A stretch of DNA of 64,000 nucleotides from Geosiphon pyriformis. Its lineage: Eukaryota > Glomeromycota > Glomeromycetes > Archaeosporales > Geosiphonaceae. The notes under the pieces were generated by a model that saw nothing but the letters and a program-made list of their open reading frames with translations, ran no database searches and was not told the origin of the DNA. Positions 47,162 through 58,753 of the stretch are shown piece after piece. The DNA is taken from NCBI GenBank assembly GCA_016748015.1, contig JAAOMT010000112.1, forward strand, positions 640-64,639. The letters are read 5' to 3'. The number at the start of each line of letters is the position of its first letter. Positions within the stretch are counted from its first letter, which is position 1. A program made the translations under genes and the position numbers.

Positions 47162-49114
47162 TTAAGATGGAGGAAAAGCCAATGAACCTGATCCAGAACA
47201 CAGATGATTCAATCTATCTAAAACTGAGCAAACTGAAGCCTCAAGAGCCACCATATTCGACTCCAAACTGCCAATCTTGGCAGTCAAAACCCTAGAACTG
47301 CTCGGACTGAAATCAACAATCAACTCACCAACATTGGGAGGAAAAGAGACAGACGATAACAATATACTATCTAAAGCCAAACCTGAGTCCATATCTGAAA
47401 CAATGGCAGTTGGAGACACCAAAGGAAGAGCTGAGAAAGAGGGTGCCAATGACACCAAGTCGACGAAACTTAATTTCTTTAAAATGAGTAACACTTGGTC
47501 CAAGAGAATTTCCATGGAGCATTCCAGCACAGCTAGACAACCACCTAGATCAGCAGCACCAGATGAGGAGGAATCCATTAAAAAAGCCTTCGAACCAGAT
47601 ATTGAACCAACACCAGAAGCACTTGAAGAGACAACACGAGAGGGAGAGCTGCCTGCCACTTGGGCCCATGTCTTTCCACCAAAAAAAACTGGGCGGACAA
47701 TTGGTGCCTGTTTCTTCCTATAAATATTGGCCAGCCGTACCCTATCCTGAGAAGTCGCTGCATGTTTCCCATGACCTCCAGACCCCCTATTCACAGAGCA
47801 ATCAACAGCAGTATGACCAAACAGTTTGCAATGAGCACAACTGGCCAAAGAAAGACCAGCCCAACGCAAGCCCACACTTTTGAAAACTGGAACCGAACCA
47901 ATAGCAGCCAACTTGGATGCCTCACTTTCAAAACAAACCACAGCACACTGATTATGAACATATGAAGTTGGATTATGGCCTATAAAACAAGTTTTCCCAC
48001 CATAAGCCTTCGACAAATCATGAGTGGTCGTGCCAACTGGAAGAGTGTAAAGCAATGCCCGATGCTGATCCCTAGATACTCACGTTTGTTTATCAACACA
48101 TGCTTTTGCCACACGAACAGAATCTTTCCCCATGAGCACAGACCATCTAGCCACGACCAAATCAGCTATCTCAGATAATTCATATTCCACTAGGGCCTTT
48201 TGCCAAAAACCAATAAGCTGCACTTTAATTGAAATAATCTTGCCAAACTTGAAAAACACTGCCTCAATCACCAATTTGGGAAGATCTACTGGGATTTCCT
48301 TGGCGATCACTTCCTGATCTGAACAGCTGTTTACTTTTCTTAGATTATCATTTATTAAAAATTTTTTACTGATTACTATTTCCCTTGCCTTAATCAAACT
48401 TTTTTCAGATGTAAATGATGACCTTATTATTCCAGGAAATTTTGAGGAAGTCAAAGCCCCCCCAAAACCATCAACTTGATAAAAAATCTTTTTCACACAA
48501 ATCAACTTATCACTAATAGTTTTCCCAGGAACAGCAGAAAGTTCAATATCCAATGCAAAAGATTTCACCAAAATAAAATTCCGAATCTCTCGATCATGTT
48601 ATGCGACTGGCAGCAACTGATTGGATCCATTGAACATGTGAGAAGGGAGCTCCAAAACATCACCAGTACCACCCACATCAACGAAAGAAGGCTGCTTAGG
48701 CAGGTGATCAAATACGTACGTTCTCGTTCTCAAACTCTTTGGCGTAGCATTATCCATTAGTTCGTCATCCCCAGAAGCATCGGAATTGACGTAGCTCATT
48801 TCTTCCACAATCGTGTTTTTCATGTTCTTAACGTCAGAAGTCCCGCCAATACTTGATTCCTCGCTATCCATTTCGCTACCCCAAGATTTCTTCCGGTCAT
48901 CAACGCCACCATGTAGCATGTCCACAGGCAGAGAGCCAGCTGACAAATTCACAACAACACCAGAATCATCAGGTTTCTTCACTTTCTTGTAAGACGGACC
49001 ACAAGCGTAAACACTCTCAATGCGCGTCTTTTTTTTAGTGCCAGAATGGGTCCCCACACTAGCCAAACCAGATGCTGACCCACCAGCAGAAGAGCCTACT
49101 GGATCTATTGTCAC
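47162..49114 (-). pseudogene. LINE D ORF1: RRM and zinc-knuckle protein
   Basis: ATG at 49114 (TIDPVGSSAGG). Order of parts: Gly/Ser-rich and basic N-terminus (GTHSGTKKKTR); an acidic stretch; RRM 1 (VIAKEIPVD, FFKFGKIISIKV, KALVEYELSEIADLV); and a second RRM-like fold (MLYTLPVGTTTHDLSK). After these come a CCHC knuckle CAHCKLFGHTAVDC, a Ser-rich linker, and the C-terminal helices LECSMEILLDQVLLIL and LESNMVALEASVCSV. The only breaks I see are stops near 48598 (after PVA) and near 48078 (after DKQT, where Trp is expected), both in frame. The stop TAA shares one base with the ORF2 ATG. The role is RNA binding in the retrotransposition complex (family knowledge). Confidence 0.85.
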
Positions 49115-49362
49115 GAACAGAGGTGTATGTAAAGAAATAACTAAAGAGAACAGAAGGGAATAAGGGAAAAGGAAAATATTTCTTTGACTACTCTATGCTC
49201 TTGTTGTGGTTAGGGGATTAACGAAAGAAAAAAGTTTTTGAATAGATTTTTGTGTTTTATTAACTATATATATATGTTTATTTTTTTTTCCTAAAAAGTT
49301 TGTCAATTATATATATATAAGATGAATATTTTATCAATATTTTTTTTAATAATATTATTATT

Positions 49363-49850
49363 AGGAGAAATTCAAGTTATTAATTAACATAAAATTATTT
49401 TTATAATTTTTATTATTAATTAGCATATATTATAATTTTAAATTATTATTTATTATTATATTAAATTAACTAAATTATTATTTAATTCATAATTTAATTT
49501 ATATAGAATACAAATATAACTAAATTATAATAATCAAATTATAAATTGATTAACTACTAATTTTAATAACTTTTAGAATCTCTAAGTTTAAATTTGAAAC
49601 AATTTTTTTAAACTTATTTTTATTTATTTTTTTATTTTTATTTTATTTTATTTATATTAGATAACTTATAATTAAAATTTCTTAAAAAAAATTGACTTTA
49701 TAAAAAAATAATTACATATTAATTAAAAAGCTTACAAATAAAGAATTTTTGTAAAAGAGTTAACTTTTATTATAAAGTAACTATATAAAATAATTAACAT
49801 AAAATTGGTCATTTATTATAAGTTTATTAGTATATATAATCTAAAATATA
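49363..49850 (+). repeat. Decayed LTR with internal deletion, solo-LTR family
   Basis: 49363-49550 aligns with the first ~170 bp of the solo LTR and 49550-49830 with its last ~430 bp; the middle ~360 bp, including the TATA box, is missing. The text AATTGGTCATTTATTATAAG corresponds to AATTGGCCATTCCACTATAAG in the solo LTR, so C has become T. Confidence 0.7.
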
Positions 49851-51932
49851 AAGAAATATTTTAAAAGAAAAATTAATTTATTAAGAATTTATTAACTTTT
49901 ATCAATATTAAAATTAATAGCAAAATAGCATTAATAATAACAAAAAAAAAGATAAAAAACTTTTGATAACAGTAAAATTAATGATTTAAAAAAAGATAAA
50001 AGAATATTTTTTTGAATATTTTTAAAGATAATTTTTTTTATATTTAAATTTTTTTTTGGTTATGAATTTTTTGGTTTTCGAACTGGTTTTTTGTTTTAAT
50101 AATTGGTTTTATAACTGGTTTTGTTTCTGGTTTTTTTATAAGTTTTTTTAGATTTTAATTCAAATTCTTTTTTATAATTTTCAAACTTTGTTTCAAATTT
50201 AAGTTAAAAAAAAACTTTTAGAATAATAACAAGTATTTATTTATAATTAGTATATTTTTCTAATTATATTGTTTAAGCTTTTCAATATAATTAAAAGTTT
50301 TCAGTATTTATAAAGTTAATTTGAATAATAATATGTTTTTTAATAAAATTTAAATCTTATTTTTTGCCAAAAAATAATAAAATTTGTTTTCTAATAAATA
50401 AATATATTGTTTTTTTACTAATTACATAATAGTTTTTTGGGTGTTTGAATAAATGTTCTTAATTTTTGCTGGTTTTTTTTATGATTAATTTTTGGATTTT
50501 TATTAATATATTTTTTGGTGTTTTTTGTAAATATTAAGTAATTTTTATTAATGTATTATTTAATTTTATAATAAATTTATTGTAATATTAATATAATAAA
50601 TAAGAGTGTTTTTAGTTAAACAATACTTTTTTAATAATTTAAAGTTACTTTATTATTATAAATAAAAAGCATAACAAAATTTAATAATAATAAAATTAAA
50701 AGTTTTTGTTATTACTTTGGGTTTTTTTTTCTTAACAATAAACTATTACTAATTATTATTATTTTTAATTTTTTTTCTTATAAAATTTACCAAATATTAT
50801 GAAAATATTTTTATTTTGATTATAATTAGTTTCTTATAAATTTTTTAATTTTATTTATATAATAATAATAATAATAATAATAATATAATACTTAATACTT
50901 TTTTGTTAATATTACAATATAAATTATTTTTTAAATTTTGATTATTATGTGTATTTATATATTCTTTTTTAAAAACTAATCTAAAATTTATTTGCTGTTA
51001 ATAAAGTTTTTTTTGAGACTATTTTTGCAATTGTTTAAAGTGTTTTTTTAATCTAAAAACATAAAATATTAATAGTCTTTAATATTTTTTTAATTTTAAT
51101 AATAAAACTTTTATTAATTATTAACAATATGAATAATTTTGATTAAAAATTACTCTTCTAAAAAATTTATTTAATTTTTAATAATTAAATAACACAAATA
51201 AGTTTTCTAATATTTTTAATTATAATAATTAGTTTTTAATATTATTTTTTATTTTTTTTGATTAAATTTTTTTTAGATATTTATTTAAAAATAAAGATTA
51301 AATAATAATTAAAATAGAAAATTAAATTGTTGTTTTTTTTAATATTAAAATTATTATATATATATATGTTTGTAGTTTTATAAAAAAACATATTATAATT
51401 TTTTTTTTATATTTTAATATAATATTTATTGTTATTACAAAATAGTAATTGTTATTAATATTATTTAGTAATTATTATTATATTAATTATTTTTTTAAGA
51501 TTATTATTGTGTTATATTATAATTAAATAATTTATTTTATTTTATAACTCTTTACTAAATTTTTAAATTATAATAATATTTAAAAATACTATTATTATTA
51601 TTATTAAAATACTTTTTGTGTTTTTAATAAAATATTTTGTTATATTAAAATTTGCTAATATTTAATATGCTGTTATGTATTTTAGTTTTTTAATACAATT
51701 ATAATTATTAATCAGTTTTAATAATAAAAAATAATATTAGAATTTTTTTTATTTAAAATAAAATTATTATTTTTTAAACAATTTTTTTTCAGATTATACT
51801 GTTTTTAAAATTAGTAAATTGGTTTTTTAGATCTGTAATTATATTTGTTTTATTTTTTATTTTCTTAATTCTGTTAAATAATTAAAATATATAATTGTTA
51901 TTTTCAGTTTTAAAAAAAACTAAAATTCAAAA
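49851..51932. other. AT-rich decayed element DNA
   Basis: No usable open frame. About 51780-51900 aligns on the plus strand with half-LINE ORF1 (copy 2, 10115-10230; shared ACTGTTTTTAAAATTA and TTGTTTTATTTTTTA). The rest is unassigned. Confidence 0.5.
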
Positions 51933-52057
51933 ATAAAAAATTTCTTTTTCTCTTACCTCTAAATAATCTTCAAAGAGTGCACTTTCTGAAAAAGAAGTTT
52001 TTTATTTTTTCTTGTTAAGTTTATATTAACATTTCTTTACCTAATAATCCCTTTGTC

Positions 52058-53911
52058 ATGAATTTAAAGGCTGCTTCTAGCAGTGATATGTCTAAAAAAA
52101 AAGCATCTAAGGGCACTCTCTATGGTTCTGCTGATGGTTTTTTCTCCCAAAAGAAAAAGATAGTTCTTGGTAATGTTAAACATTCAGGTAATGAAAGAGA
52201 TATTTCTCTAGTCAAACTTGGTTCTAGTGGCATGTACTCAGACATGGATAGTGAGTCTAGTTGTGGTAAAGACAATATGATTTTGGAGGGTGTCAATAAT
52301 GGGTCTCTCTTAGACTTGGCAGCTACTACTTCTAAAGCAAAAAGAGTGGATTCCAACATGGTCTTTGGGTCCCTTCTTGGCTCCCCCAATTATGATATGA
52401 ATAAAAAAGTGGAACTTCTCCTACTTCCTCTTGATATATCTTTGGAAAAGAAATGGATAAATCCTAAAATTGTGAAAACTTCTGTGGAAGTTTCTGTTAG
52501 GAAGTTTTTTGCTTTGGATATCAATTTTTTAGCAGTGGAGGACAAATTTGCTACAGCAAAGACCCAGTTTATCAGGAAAATTTTTTCAACAGTCAATGAT
52601 TTTGGGGAGGCCACCACTCCCTTAAAATTTGAAAAGATCATCTGATCAATATTTACTTCTGAGAAAAGCTTGATTAAGACTATATTATTGGCCAGAAAGA
52701 AGGGGATTATCATAAACAGTGATCTCAAGAAACAAGGAATTTGTTCAGATTGGGCCATAGTAATCAAAGAAATTCTTATGGATATGTCAAAGAAAATAAT
52801 TATTACCACAGTATTTGAGTTTGGTAATATTAAGTCAATTAAAATTCAGCTGATTGGAATGTGGCAGAAGGCTGTGGTAGAATTCACTGAATTGGAACAG
52901 GCAAAACAACTGGCATCAAGATGGTCATTTTTCATTGGAAAAGATTCAGTACATGTGACTATGACTGTGGGAGATTGTGATACTTGGATGTCTAGAGATC
53001 ACTTCAGGGCATTTTTGTTTACTTTGCCAGTGGGAACAACAGTTCATGATCTTAGTACTCTTTTAGAAGAAGCTGATGAGAAAACTTGTGTAATCAATCA
53101 TTCTTTAGAGACTGGAAACCAGATCCATTGTGCCATTGTTGGTTTTGAGTCTGAAAATAAGCTTGATTTTGCATTTTACACAGAACCAATTTTTGGTGGC
53201 ATAAAACTTTCTTGGGCTAGGTTGGACTTGGTTCAGTGTGAGAAGTGTGGGAGGTTTGGACACTCAGCTTTAGAATGTAATGCTTCTGACACTTTGGTGT
53301 CTGCTCTATCTAAAAAGTCCTATAAAAGAACTGCTTCTGACAAGAATCATGTTTGGTTGGCTAGGTTGTATGCCAAAAAAAATGTTTTTATTTCTTGCCC
53401 CACTGCTTTTGGTGGCAAATCTTGGGCTCAAATAGTTTCTTCTGCCTTTTCTTCTGGTGGTCTTTTATTCGAGTCTGGTTTTGGTTCTGGTTCTTTTTCT
53501 TCTGGTGCCTCAAGTATGGGTGGTGGTTTTCCTCTTGCTCTAACCAACAATTCATTTTTAAATGCTTGTTTGTTGTCTTTGGAATGCTCCTTAGAGCTCT
53601 TGAGTGATCAGATGTCTGGTATTTTGCACAAACTCAACAGCATAGAATTGGTGTCTTTAGTTTTTCCATCTTCTTCTAACAGTCTAGTTACATTGATAAA
53701 TGTTAAATTGGATTCAAATTCAGATATAGTCTTGGAAAGTTTTGTAGTGGTGCCTGCGCCTCTCTCTGTTGTTTCAGTTCTAAGACCCAGCAGCTCAAAG
53801 ATTTTGATGACTAAGGTGGGCTGTTTGGAGTCCAAGTTGGTGGCTTTTGAGGCCTCTATTGGTTCAGTTTTGGTGAAGTTAGATCAGTTGTGTGCTAGCT
53901 TGGGTTTTTAA
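52058..53911 (+). pseudogene. LINE C ORF1: RRM and zinc-knuckle protein
   Basis: One frame with a single TGA at 52643-52645 (FEKII-stop-SIFTSEKS). LINE A1 has Arg there (GIIRSSFTSEKS), so CGA-to-TGA is the simplest cause. Parts: Lys/Ser N-terminus, RRM 1 (VIKEILMDMSKKI, FGNIKSIKIQLIG, KAVVEFTELEQAKQL), second RRM-like fold (FLFTLPVGTTVHDLSTLL) and the knuckle CEKCGRFGHSALEC. A Gly/Ser/Phe-rich linker and helices LECSLELLSDQMSGIL and LESKLVAFEASIGSV complete it. Apart from the one stop the protein is complete at ~617 codons, the best-preserved ORF1 here with that of D. The stop is 17 nt before the ORF2 start equivalent, so the overlap seen in sisters is lost. Confidence 0.85.
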
Positions 53912-53928
53912 GTATCTTCTGCTTTTTA

Positions 53929-56900
53929 ATAAGTGACTTGATTTGGAAATTTACTATGTGCAATGTTAAAAGCCTTAATGTTCTAGCAAAGCAGGATAAT
54001 ATTATATGGTGGCACATAAGTTTGGGTAACATGGTTTCCTTTATTACTGAAACTAAATTAAGGTCTAGCATAAGACCATAGATTATAAAAAAATTTGATG
54101 GTATGCGGATATTCACTTTTGAGCTAGAGAAGAGTTTTCTAGGAGCTGGTGTGACAGTTATTATGAATAAATGTCTGGCTTGGCACATTTTTAAGGTGGA
54201 AGAGATTTCTAGGTGAGTCATTTTGATTAGACTTTTTTTTAAGAACAAGATCTCAATATTCATTGTGAGCTTGTATGCTAGTACCTCTACTGAATCAAAA
54301 TTTAGTCAAGCTTCAGTTGTCAATTCTCTCATTGCCAAAGCAGTCAATTCTAGCATGTTTGTGGTTTTGAATGGGAATTTCAATAAAAACAGGAAAGGGA
54401 AGAGTGTGAATGTCAAGTTTTGTTCTGATTTGGGTCTGGTAAATTCATTTGTTGGCCATATACTGATCAAAGCTTCTACATGATCCAACTCACAAGAGAT
54501 TAAAAGAACTATTGACTTTATCTTTATTAGTTGCAATTTATCTTCCACTGTTGTTGGCCACAAGATCAGCTCTGTTGTGGAATTTTTTAACACTGATTAT
54601 TGGGCAGTTTTGGTCTTGATTGGGTTGGGAGGTCTTGTGGATTCTGATTTAAATAGTTTATATAAGCAAGCCAATAGAAACAAGTGGAAGTTTAGGATTA
54701 AGGATGCTGATGCTGGTAAAGGGCTACATTTCAGAGAGTACTTGTTTGATAGGTTTGCTATAGTTTTGCCTAAATTCAACCTGGCAAAGGACCTTGGGAA
54801 TTTGGATACAATGTGAAATATTTTAAGAAAGGCTGTGTTGATGTCAGCTGATAAAATTTTCTTCAAATATTGGTTCAGTGACTTTGAGTGTATGAAGAAC
54901 AAATATTCTTCCAAGTTTTTTAGGTTAGAACTTCTGGTGGCAAAGATTGTGAAGAGTCTGAGTTTGGGTTGCACTGTAAACTTTGCTCACTTTTTACACA
55001 CTTGGTCTGGTCTTGATGAAACAGAAGCTTCCGAGTTCGAAACCCTGATTAATAACAATGTTGGGACCGAAGTAGCTCTTCAGCACTTGACAGGTATAAG
55101 AAAAAGATACTGCAAATCCAAGTATTATGAATTCAGAATAGCAAGAGACAACTTCATTAGAAAAACAATTGACAAACATATAGAGAACCTTAACTCTGAT
55201 AAAAGATGCATGATTCGGAGTGTATTAGACTGGCCAGTTCGAAAAGTAGTGTTTAATTATCTGATAATAAATGATAATTTGATCCTGGATCCTCGTGACA
55301 TTAAGTCAAACATTGATATGATTATAGAAGAATGGATGAGAAAATGTATGGTGCCCGAAGTTCTATCAGACCACTGGTTGATTCAATATGCTCCCTTAGC
55401 TTATATTGACTCTAGTGTCTTTACAGGTGTTATGAGTGATTTCAGTTTAGATAAGTTGCTGGTAGTGGTCAATGATCTACTGAATGGCAAAACAACTGAA
55501 CTTTCTGGTATAACCAATAAACTGTGAAAACATTGCAATAAGAGAGTTTTGAGTGGTTTATTAGAAATTTGCAACATGTGTCTAACTTTGATGATGGTTC
55601 CTACACTATGGAAGAAAGCCTGGGTTTCCATGATACCCAAACCATATGAATGGGAAGGTACTTAACTAACACAAGACCTATTGCTCTAATCAAGACTGCT
55701 TACAAAGTGCTATCTAAGCTGCTCTCAGATAGGATTTCTTTAGCATATAGCAAGTTTGATGTTTTTCAAGGTGACAACTTCTCAGTTTTGAGAGGCATGT
55801 CTACTCTTTCTCCGATTTTTGCTGTTGGCTTAGTGGTTGAAGATGCTCTGGAAAAGGGCAGAGAAGTGTGGTTAGTGCTGCAAGACATGTGAAAAACATA
55901 TGACTCTGTTAAATGGCATTACTTAAAAAATAGTCTGAACAGGATCAAAATGTGTCCTTGTTTTGTTAAGTTTTTTGAAAATATTTACAATGGTCAGGTA
56001 AACCATGTTATGACAGATTTTGGGTTGATGTCAGGGTACACAATTCATGATAGACTTGATCAGAAAGAAGTTTTTTCTCTGTTATTGTGGAAGATCTTTT
56101 ATGATTCTTTGCTTTGTAAGGTCAAAAAATTTGGATATGCATATGACTATAAGATAGAATTCAGGTTCTTTACATGCACTGGCAAACCAGATTTTGGGTC
56201 TAACAAGATGTCTTTTATGGCTGTTGAAGCCTTTGTGGACAATACAATTTGGATTGGAAACAGTTTGACTGCTACTCAGAGTATTTTAAATATTGCTAGT
56301 GAGTTTTTTTGTGTCAATAACATTTCGATCAATGCAGATAAGACAGTGGCTATACCAATCAACAAAAAGATTGTCAATTCTTGGCTGGTAATCAGTGAGT
56401 CAAGCATTACAATAGCAAAAAAATGTGAAACTCATAGATACTTAGACATTTTTTTGTCAACTGAAGGACTTTTTCACCCTAGTATTGCTAAGGCACATTT
56501 GAACTTGAAGTTTTTTATGAACTTGGTTTTGAGAAAAGTGGTTTCTGATAAACAATTTCTTTATTTGGTTTCTGCTGTTTTACAGTCTATCATTAGTTAT
56601 AGACTCCAATTTAGTCATGTTCCTATTAGTGTGTATGAAAAATGGGACAAGTTGTTGAGAAAAGGTCTGAAACTCAAGACTAACCTGCCTAAATATTTCC
56701 CCACAGAGGCTTTTTATCACCCAGATTTATATAACATGGTGTCCTTCAGACAGCTCCTAGCCGAAAATTTACTGGCCAATTTTGTGTCCTTTGTCAATTT
56801 TGTGGATGTACTTGGTGACTTGTTCAAACACCATGCAATGGATCTGCAGGCCATTAGTTGGCTGCCCTAAAACCCTTTCAATTTTCCGATGACACTCCCA

Positions 56901-58616
56901 GGCAATCCTGTGAACTGTTTTTTAACTGGCGTAATGAACACACTTTCATTATGTGGCCTGTTCTTAGGAAGTAGTGCGACTAACATATTTTGTGTGAGCA
57001 GTGGAGTTGCTGCTGCTGATGTCTTTGGACTGGATGTTTACATGAAGGTGGTAGGTTTGTTAAGAAGATTTGGGATAATCTATGTGAACCAGCTGTTGGA
57101 CCGTCGAGGCAGATATTTTATATGGAATACATTTTGTAGATAGAAAAGATTGAATCCTAGGGGACCAACTCCTGGTTGGTTCATCTCTCTTGTAAAATTT
57201 ATTGAGTCTGGTGGTCTGGTTGGTAGTAGTGACTCATCATATTTTCCCTCTTCCAAATTTTTCTCATACAACACTAGTTATATTAGAGATTGTCTAAAAC
57301 AAGTGAGTTCTGATGTTATATCTATTTATACCAATAGTTTGGTTAAAGATTTTGGTTCCTCTGGTGCTAGTGATGGCACTGCTGCTTATTTTCCTAGTGC
57401 TGACATTAGTGTTGATGTTAGAGTTCTCAGTTTACTGTCTTTAACACTTGTAGAAATGCAGACAATCACTCTGGCCTTGGATTGTGTCCCTAGTCATAGC
57501 TTAGTAGTGTTGTTTACTGATAGTCAGGCTTTATTGGACTTATGTGTAACAACCTTAGAAAGCACTAGACCAGATTTCAGAAAAAAATGCTGAATGAAGT
57601 GTGAGTTTATTTGTGAAACTATTTTGTCAAAAAATCTTTTAGTTATATGGAATAAGATAAAAGACCATGTTGGTGTTGTTGGCAATAAGCGTGCTAACTT
57701 TTTTGCCAGTGCTGCTACTAGTTCTAGTTTCATTCTTTCTGTCAAAATGTCACATCATTTTTTTAGCATAAAAGGCAGACTTTTTTCTGGCAACGCTTGT
57801 CATATGGCCAGGAGACTTTATGAAGCTGTCAATTTTATTAGGTGGAAATTCAAGTACACAAGTGACATGGTTGATGAATCTCTTAGCAGCCTGATAAACA
57901 AGTATTATACTTTCAACGTATGGCACACAGATGGTTGGATTAGGTCTGGTTACATGAATTCTACTTTTGCAATGCTCCATTTGTATTTTATAAAGGCTTT
58001 GTATTATCAGTTGCTTGTGGCCAAAAGAAAAAGATTATATAATCTGGATTATTCTAGTGTATTGTGCATTCATTGTAGACTTTTAGAAGATTCAGATCAC
58101 ATATTTGTTTGTGTTTCCAATGTCAACACTTATAATGACTTAATATTAAAAGCCATCACAGATTGGACAATTTTGTTGGGTGTGCATACCACCTGTAGTG
58201 TAGTGGTTTGCTCACTTTGTGAGGCTGTGGACTTGGATTATCTGTATATGTCTTTGTCCAAAGATTTCATGTTTAAGGACTGGGTGGCTGAAACAAAGTG
58301 GTTTTTGGGGATTGAGTCAAATAATGGATCTTTGGTGGTTGATCTGATTTGTCATTTTGCTGAGAATCACAGATCTAGTATATGGCTGCCAAGGACCAAA
58401 CTAAAAGCCCATTATAAAAAGCATGGTCTTTTGCCATACAATAGATCTATTGTCCCGTTAGTCATTGGTTTGTCTTTGGTTTGGTTCTGTGGCATGATTC
58501 ATATCTTTGGGATTAAGTTAGGTATATATACATGTTTCAGTTTCCATCCTCATTTAAATAGTATGCAGTTTGGTTTTCTATGTGATTTCCTTGTGGCTGG
58601 TGTTCTTAATGTGTAG
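53929..58616 (+). pseudogene. LINE C ORF2: endonuclease, RT, RNase H
   Basis: The start equivalent reads ATA (53929), not ATG. The endonuclease has CNVKSLNVLAKQ and VLNGNFNKNRKG, degraded from LGGDFNENG, with stops at 54079, 54214, 54481 and 54814. The RT is open from 54835 to 55527, where TGA replaces the Trp of NELWKHC. A one-base deletion near 55640 shifts the frame. The RT continues with LTNTRPIALIKTAYKVLSK and a stop at 55890 in the catalytic QDM-KTYDS motif. The palm motif is FVDNTIWI, its second Asp being Asn. RNase H has IYTNSLVKD, LVEMQTITLALDC and TDSQALLDLC. The C-terminal 340 codons (57594-58616) are open and include CIHCRLLEDSDHIFVC. More damaged than LINE D. Confidence 0.85.
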
Positions 58617-58753
58617 TGTTACCTTGACTGACTCGAGTAGCTGGTCATGTATAGAAAATGCATGAGCCACACTTAATATAAGATCTGTTAGTTTTTATGT
58701 AATTAGGTAGTGGTTGGGCTGCACTCATTAAACCTAATAAAAAAAAAAAAAAA

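Larger units (their letters stand above)
42000..47162 (-). pseudogene. LINE D ORF2: endonuclease, RT, RNase H, terminal Cys motif
   Basis: Starts at the ATG of TAATG (47162). The endonuclease has CNVRGINVSAKQ, ITETKL, ILGGDFNENGSG, MIDYIFVGGNL and TNHKAV. The RT has GKAAGLSGVPNELWKHG, NTRPIALIETARKILSKIL, QDMQKAYDSVGW, GLNQGEVFSPLFW and an intact FVDDTIWV near 44365. RNase H has VFTDGSLRN and LDSQAAIDAC, and the C-terminus has CLFCGKVEFSDHAFTC. Stops sit at a few sites, mostly where sister copies have Trp or Gln: after SSGP, after NADCVG, 46275-46277, 45276-45278, after VENC, after AIPIN, after MAEL and after SAVL. The frame never shifts; even the N-gap plus duplication (474 bp) is in phase. 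A few nonsense reversals separate it from an intact gene, but as written it is dead. Confidence 0.9.
41866..49240 (-). mobile_element. LINE D: full-length, best preserved copy
   Basis: 3' tail at 41876-42000, ORF2 42000-47162, ORF1 47162-49114, 5' leader to about 49240 with the AACGAAAGAAAAAAG (plus strand) boundary shared with B and F. Both ORFs keep one frame throughout, broken only by point nonsense. GC content is visibly higher than in the other copies, so it is probably the youngest. It contains an assembly gap with a flanking duplication. Confidence 0.9.
51933..58753 (+). mobile_element. LINE C: full-length, broken
   Basis: The 5' leader from about 51933 resembles the 5' ends of B and D (AAAAAATTTCTTTTTCTCT). 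ORF1 is 52058-53911, ORF2 53929-58616, and the common 3' tail with a 15-A run ends at 58753. It is more AT-rich than LINE D. Confidence 0.85.

Noticed and set aside
22396-49240. An active, intact transposon in the window
   Set aside because: Even the best copy, LINE D, has several in-frame stops, and Gypsy-1 has stops, a frameshift and lost catalytic residues.
13072-57593. Reassigned genetic code (TGA or TAG read as Trp) suggested by stops at Trp positions
   Set aside because: Both TAG and TGA occur at the same aligned Trp sites, TGA also occurs at Arg and other positions, and many TGG codons remain. Mutation explains it better.
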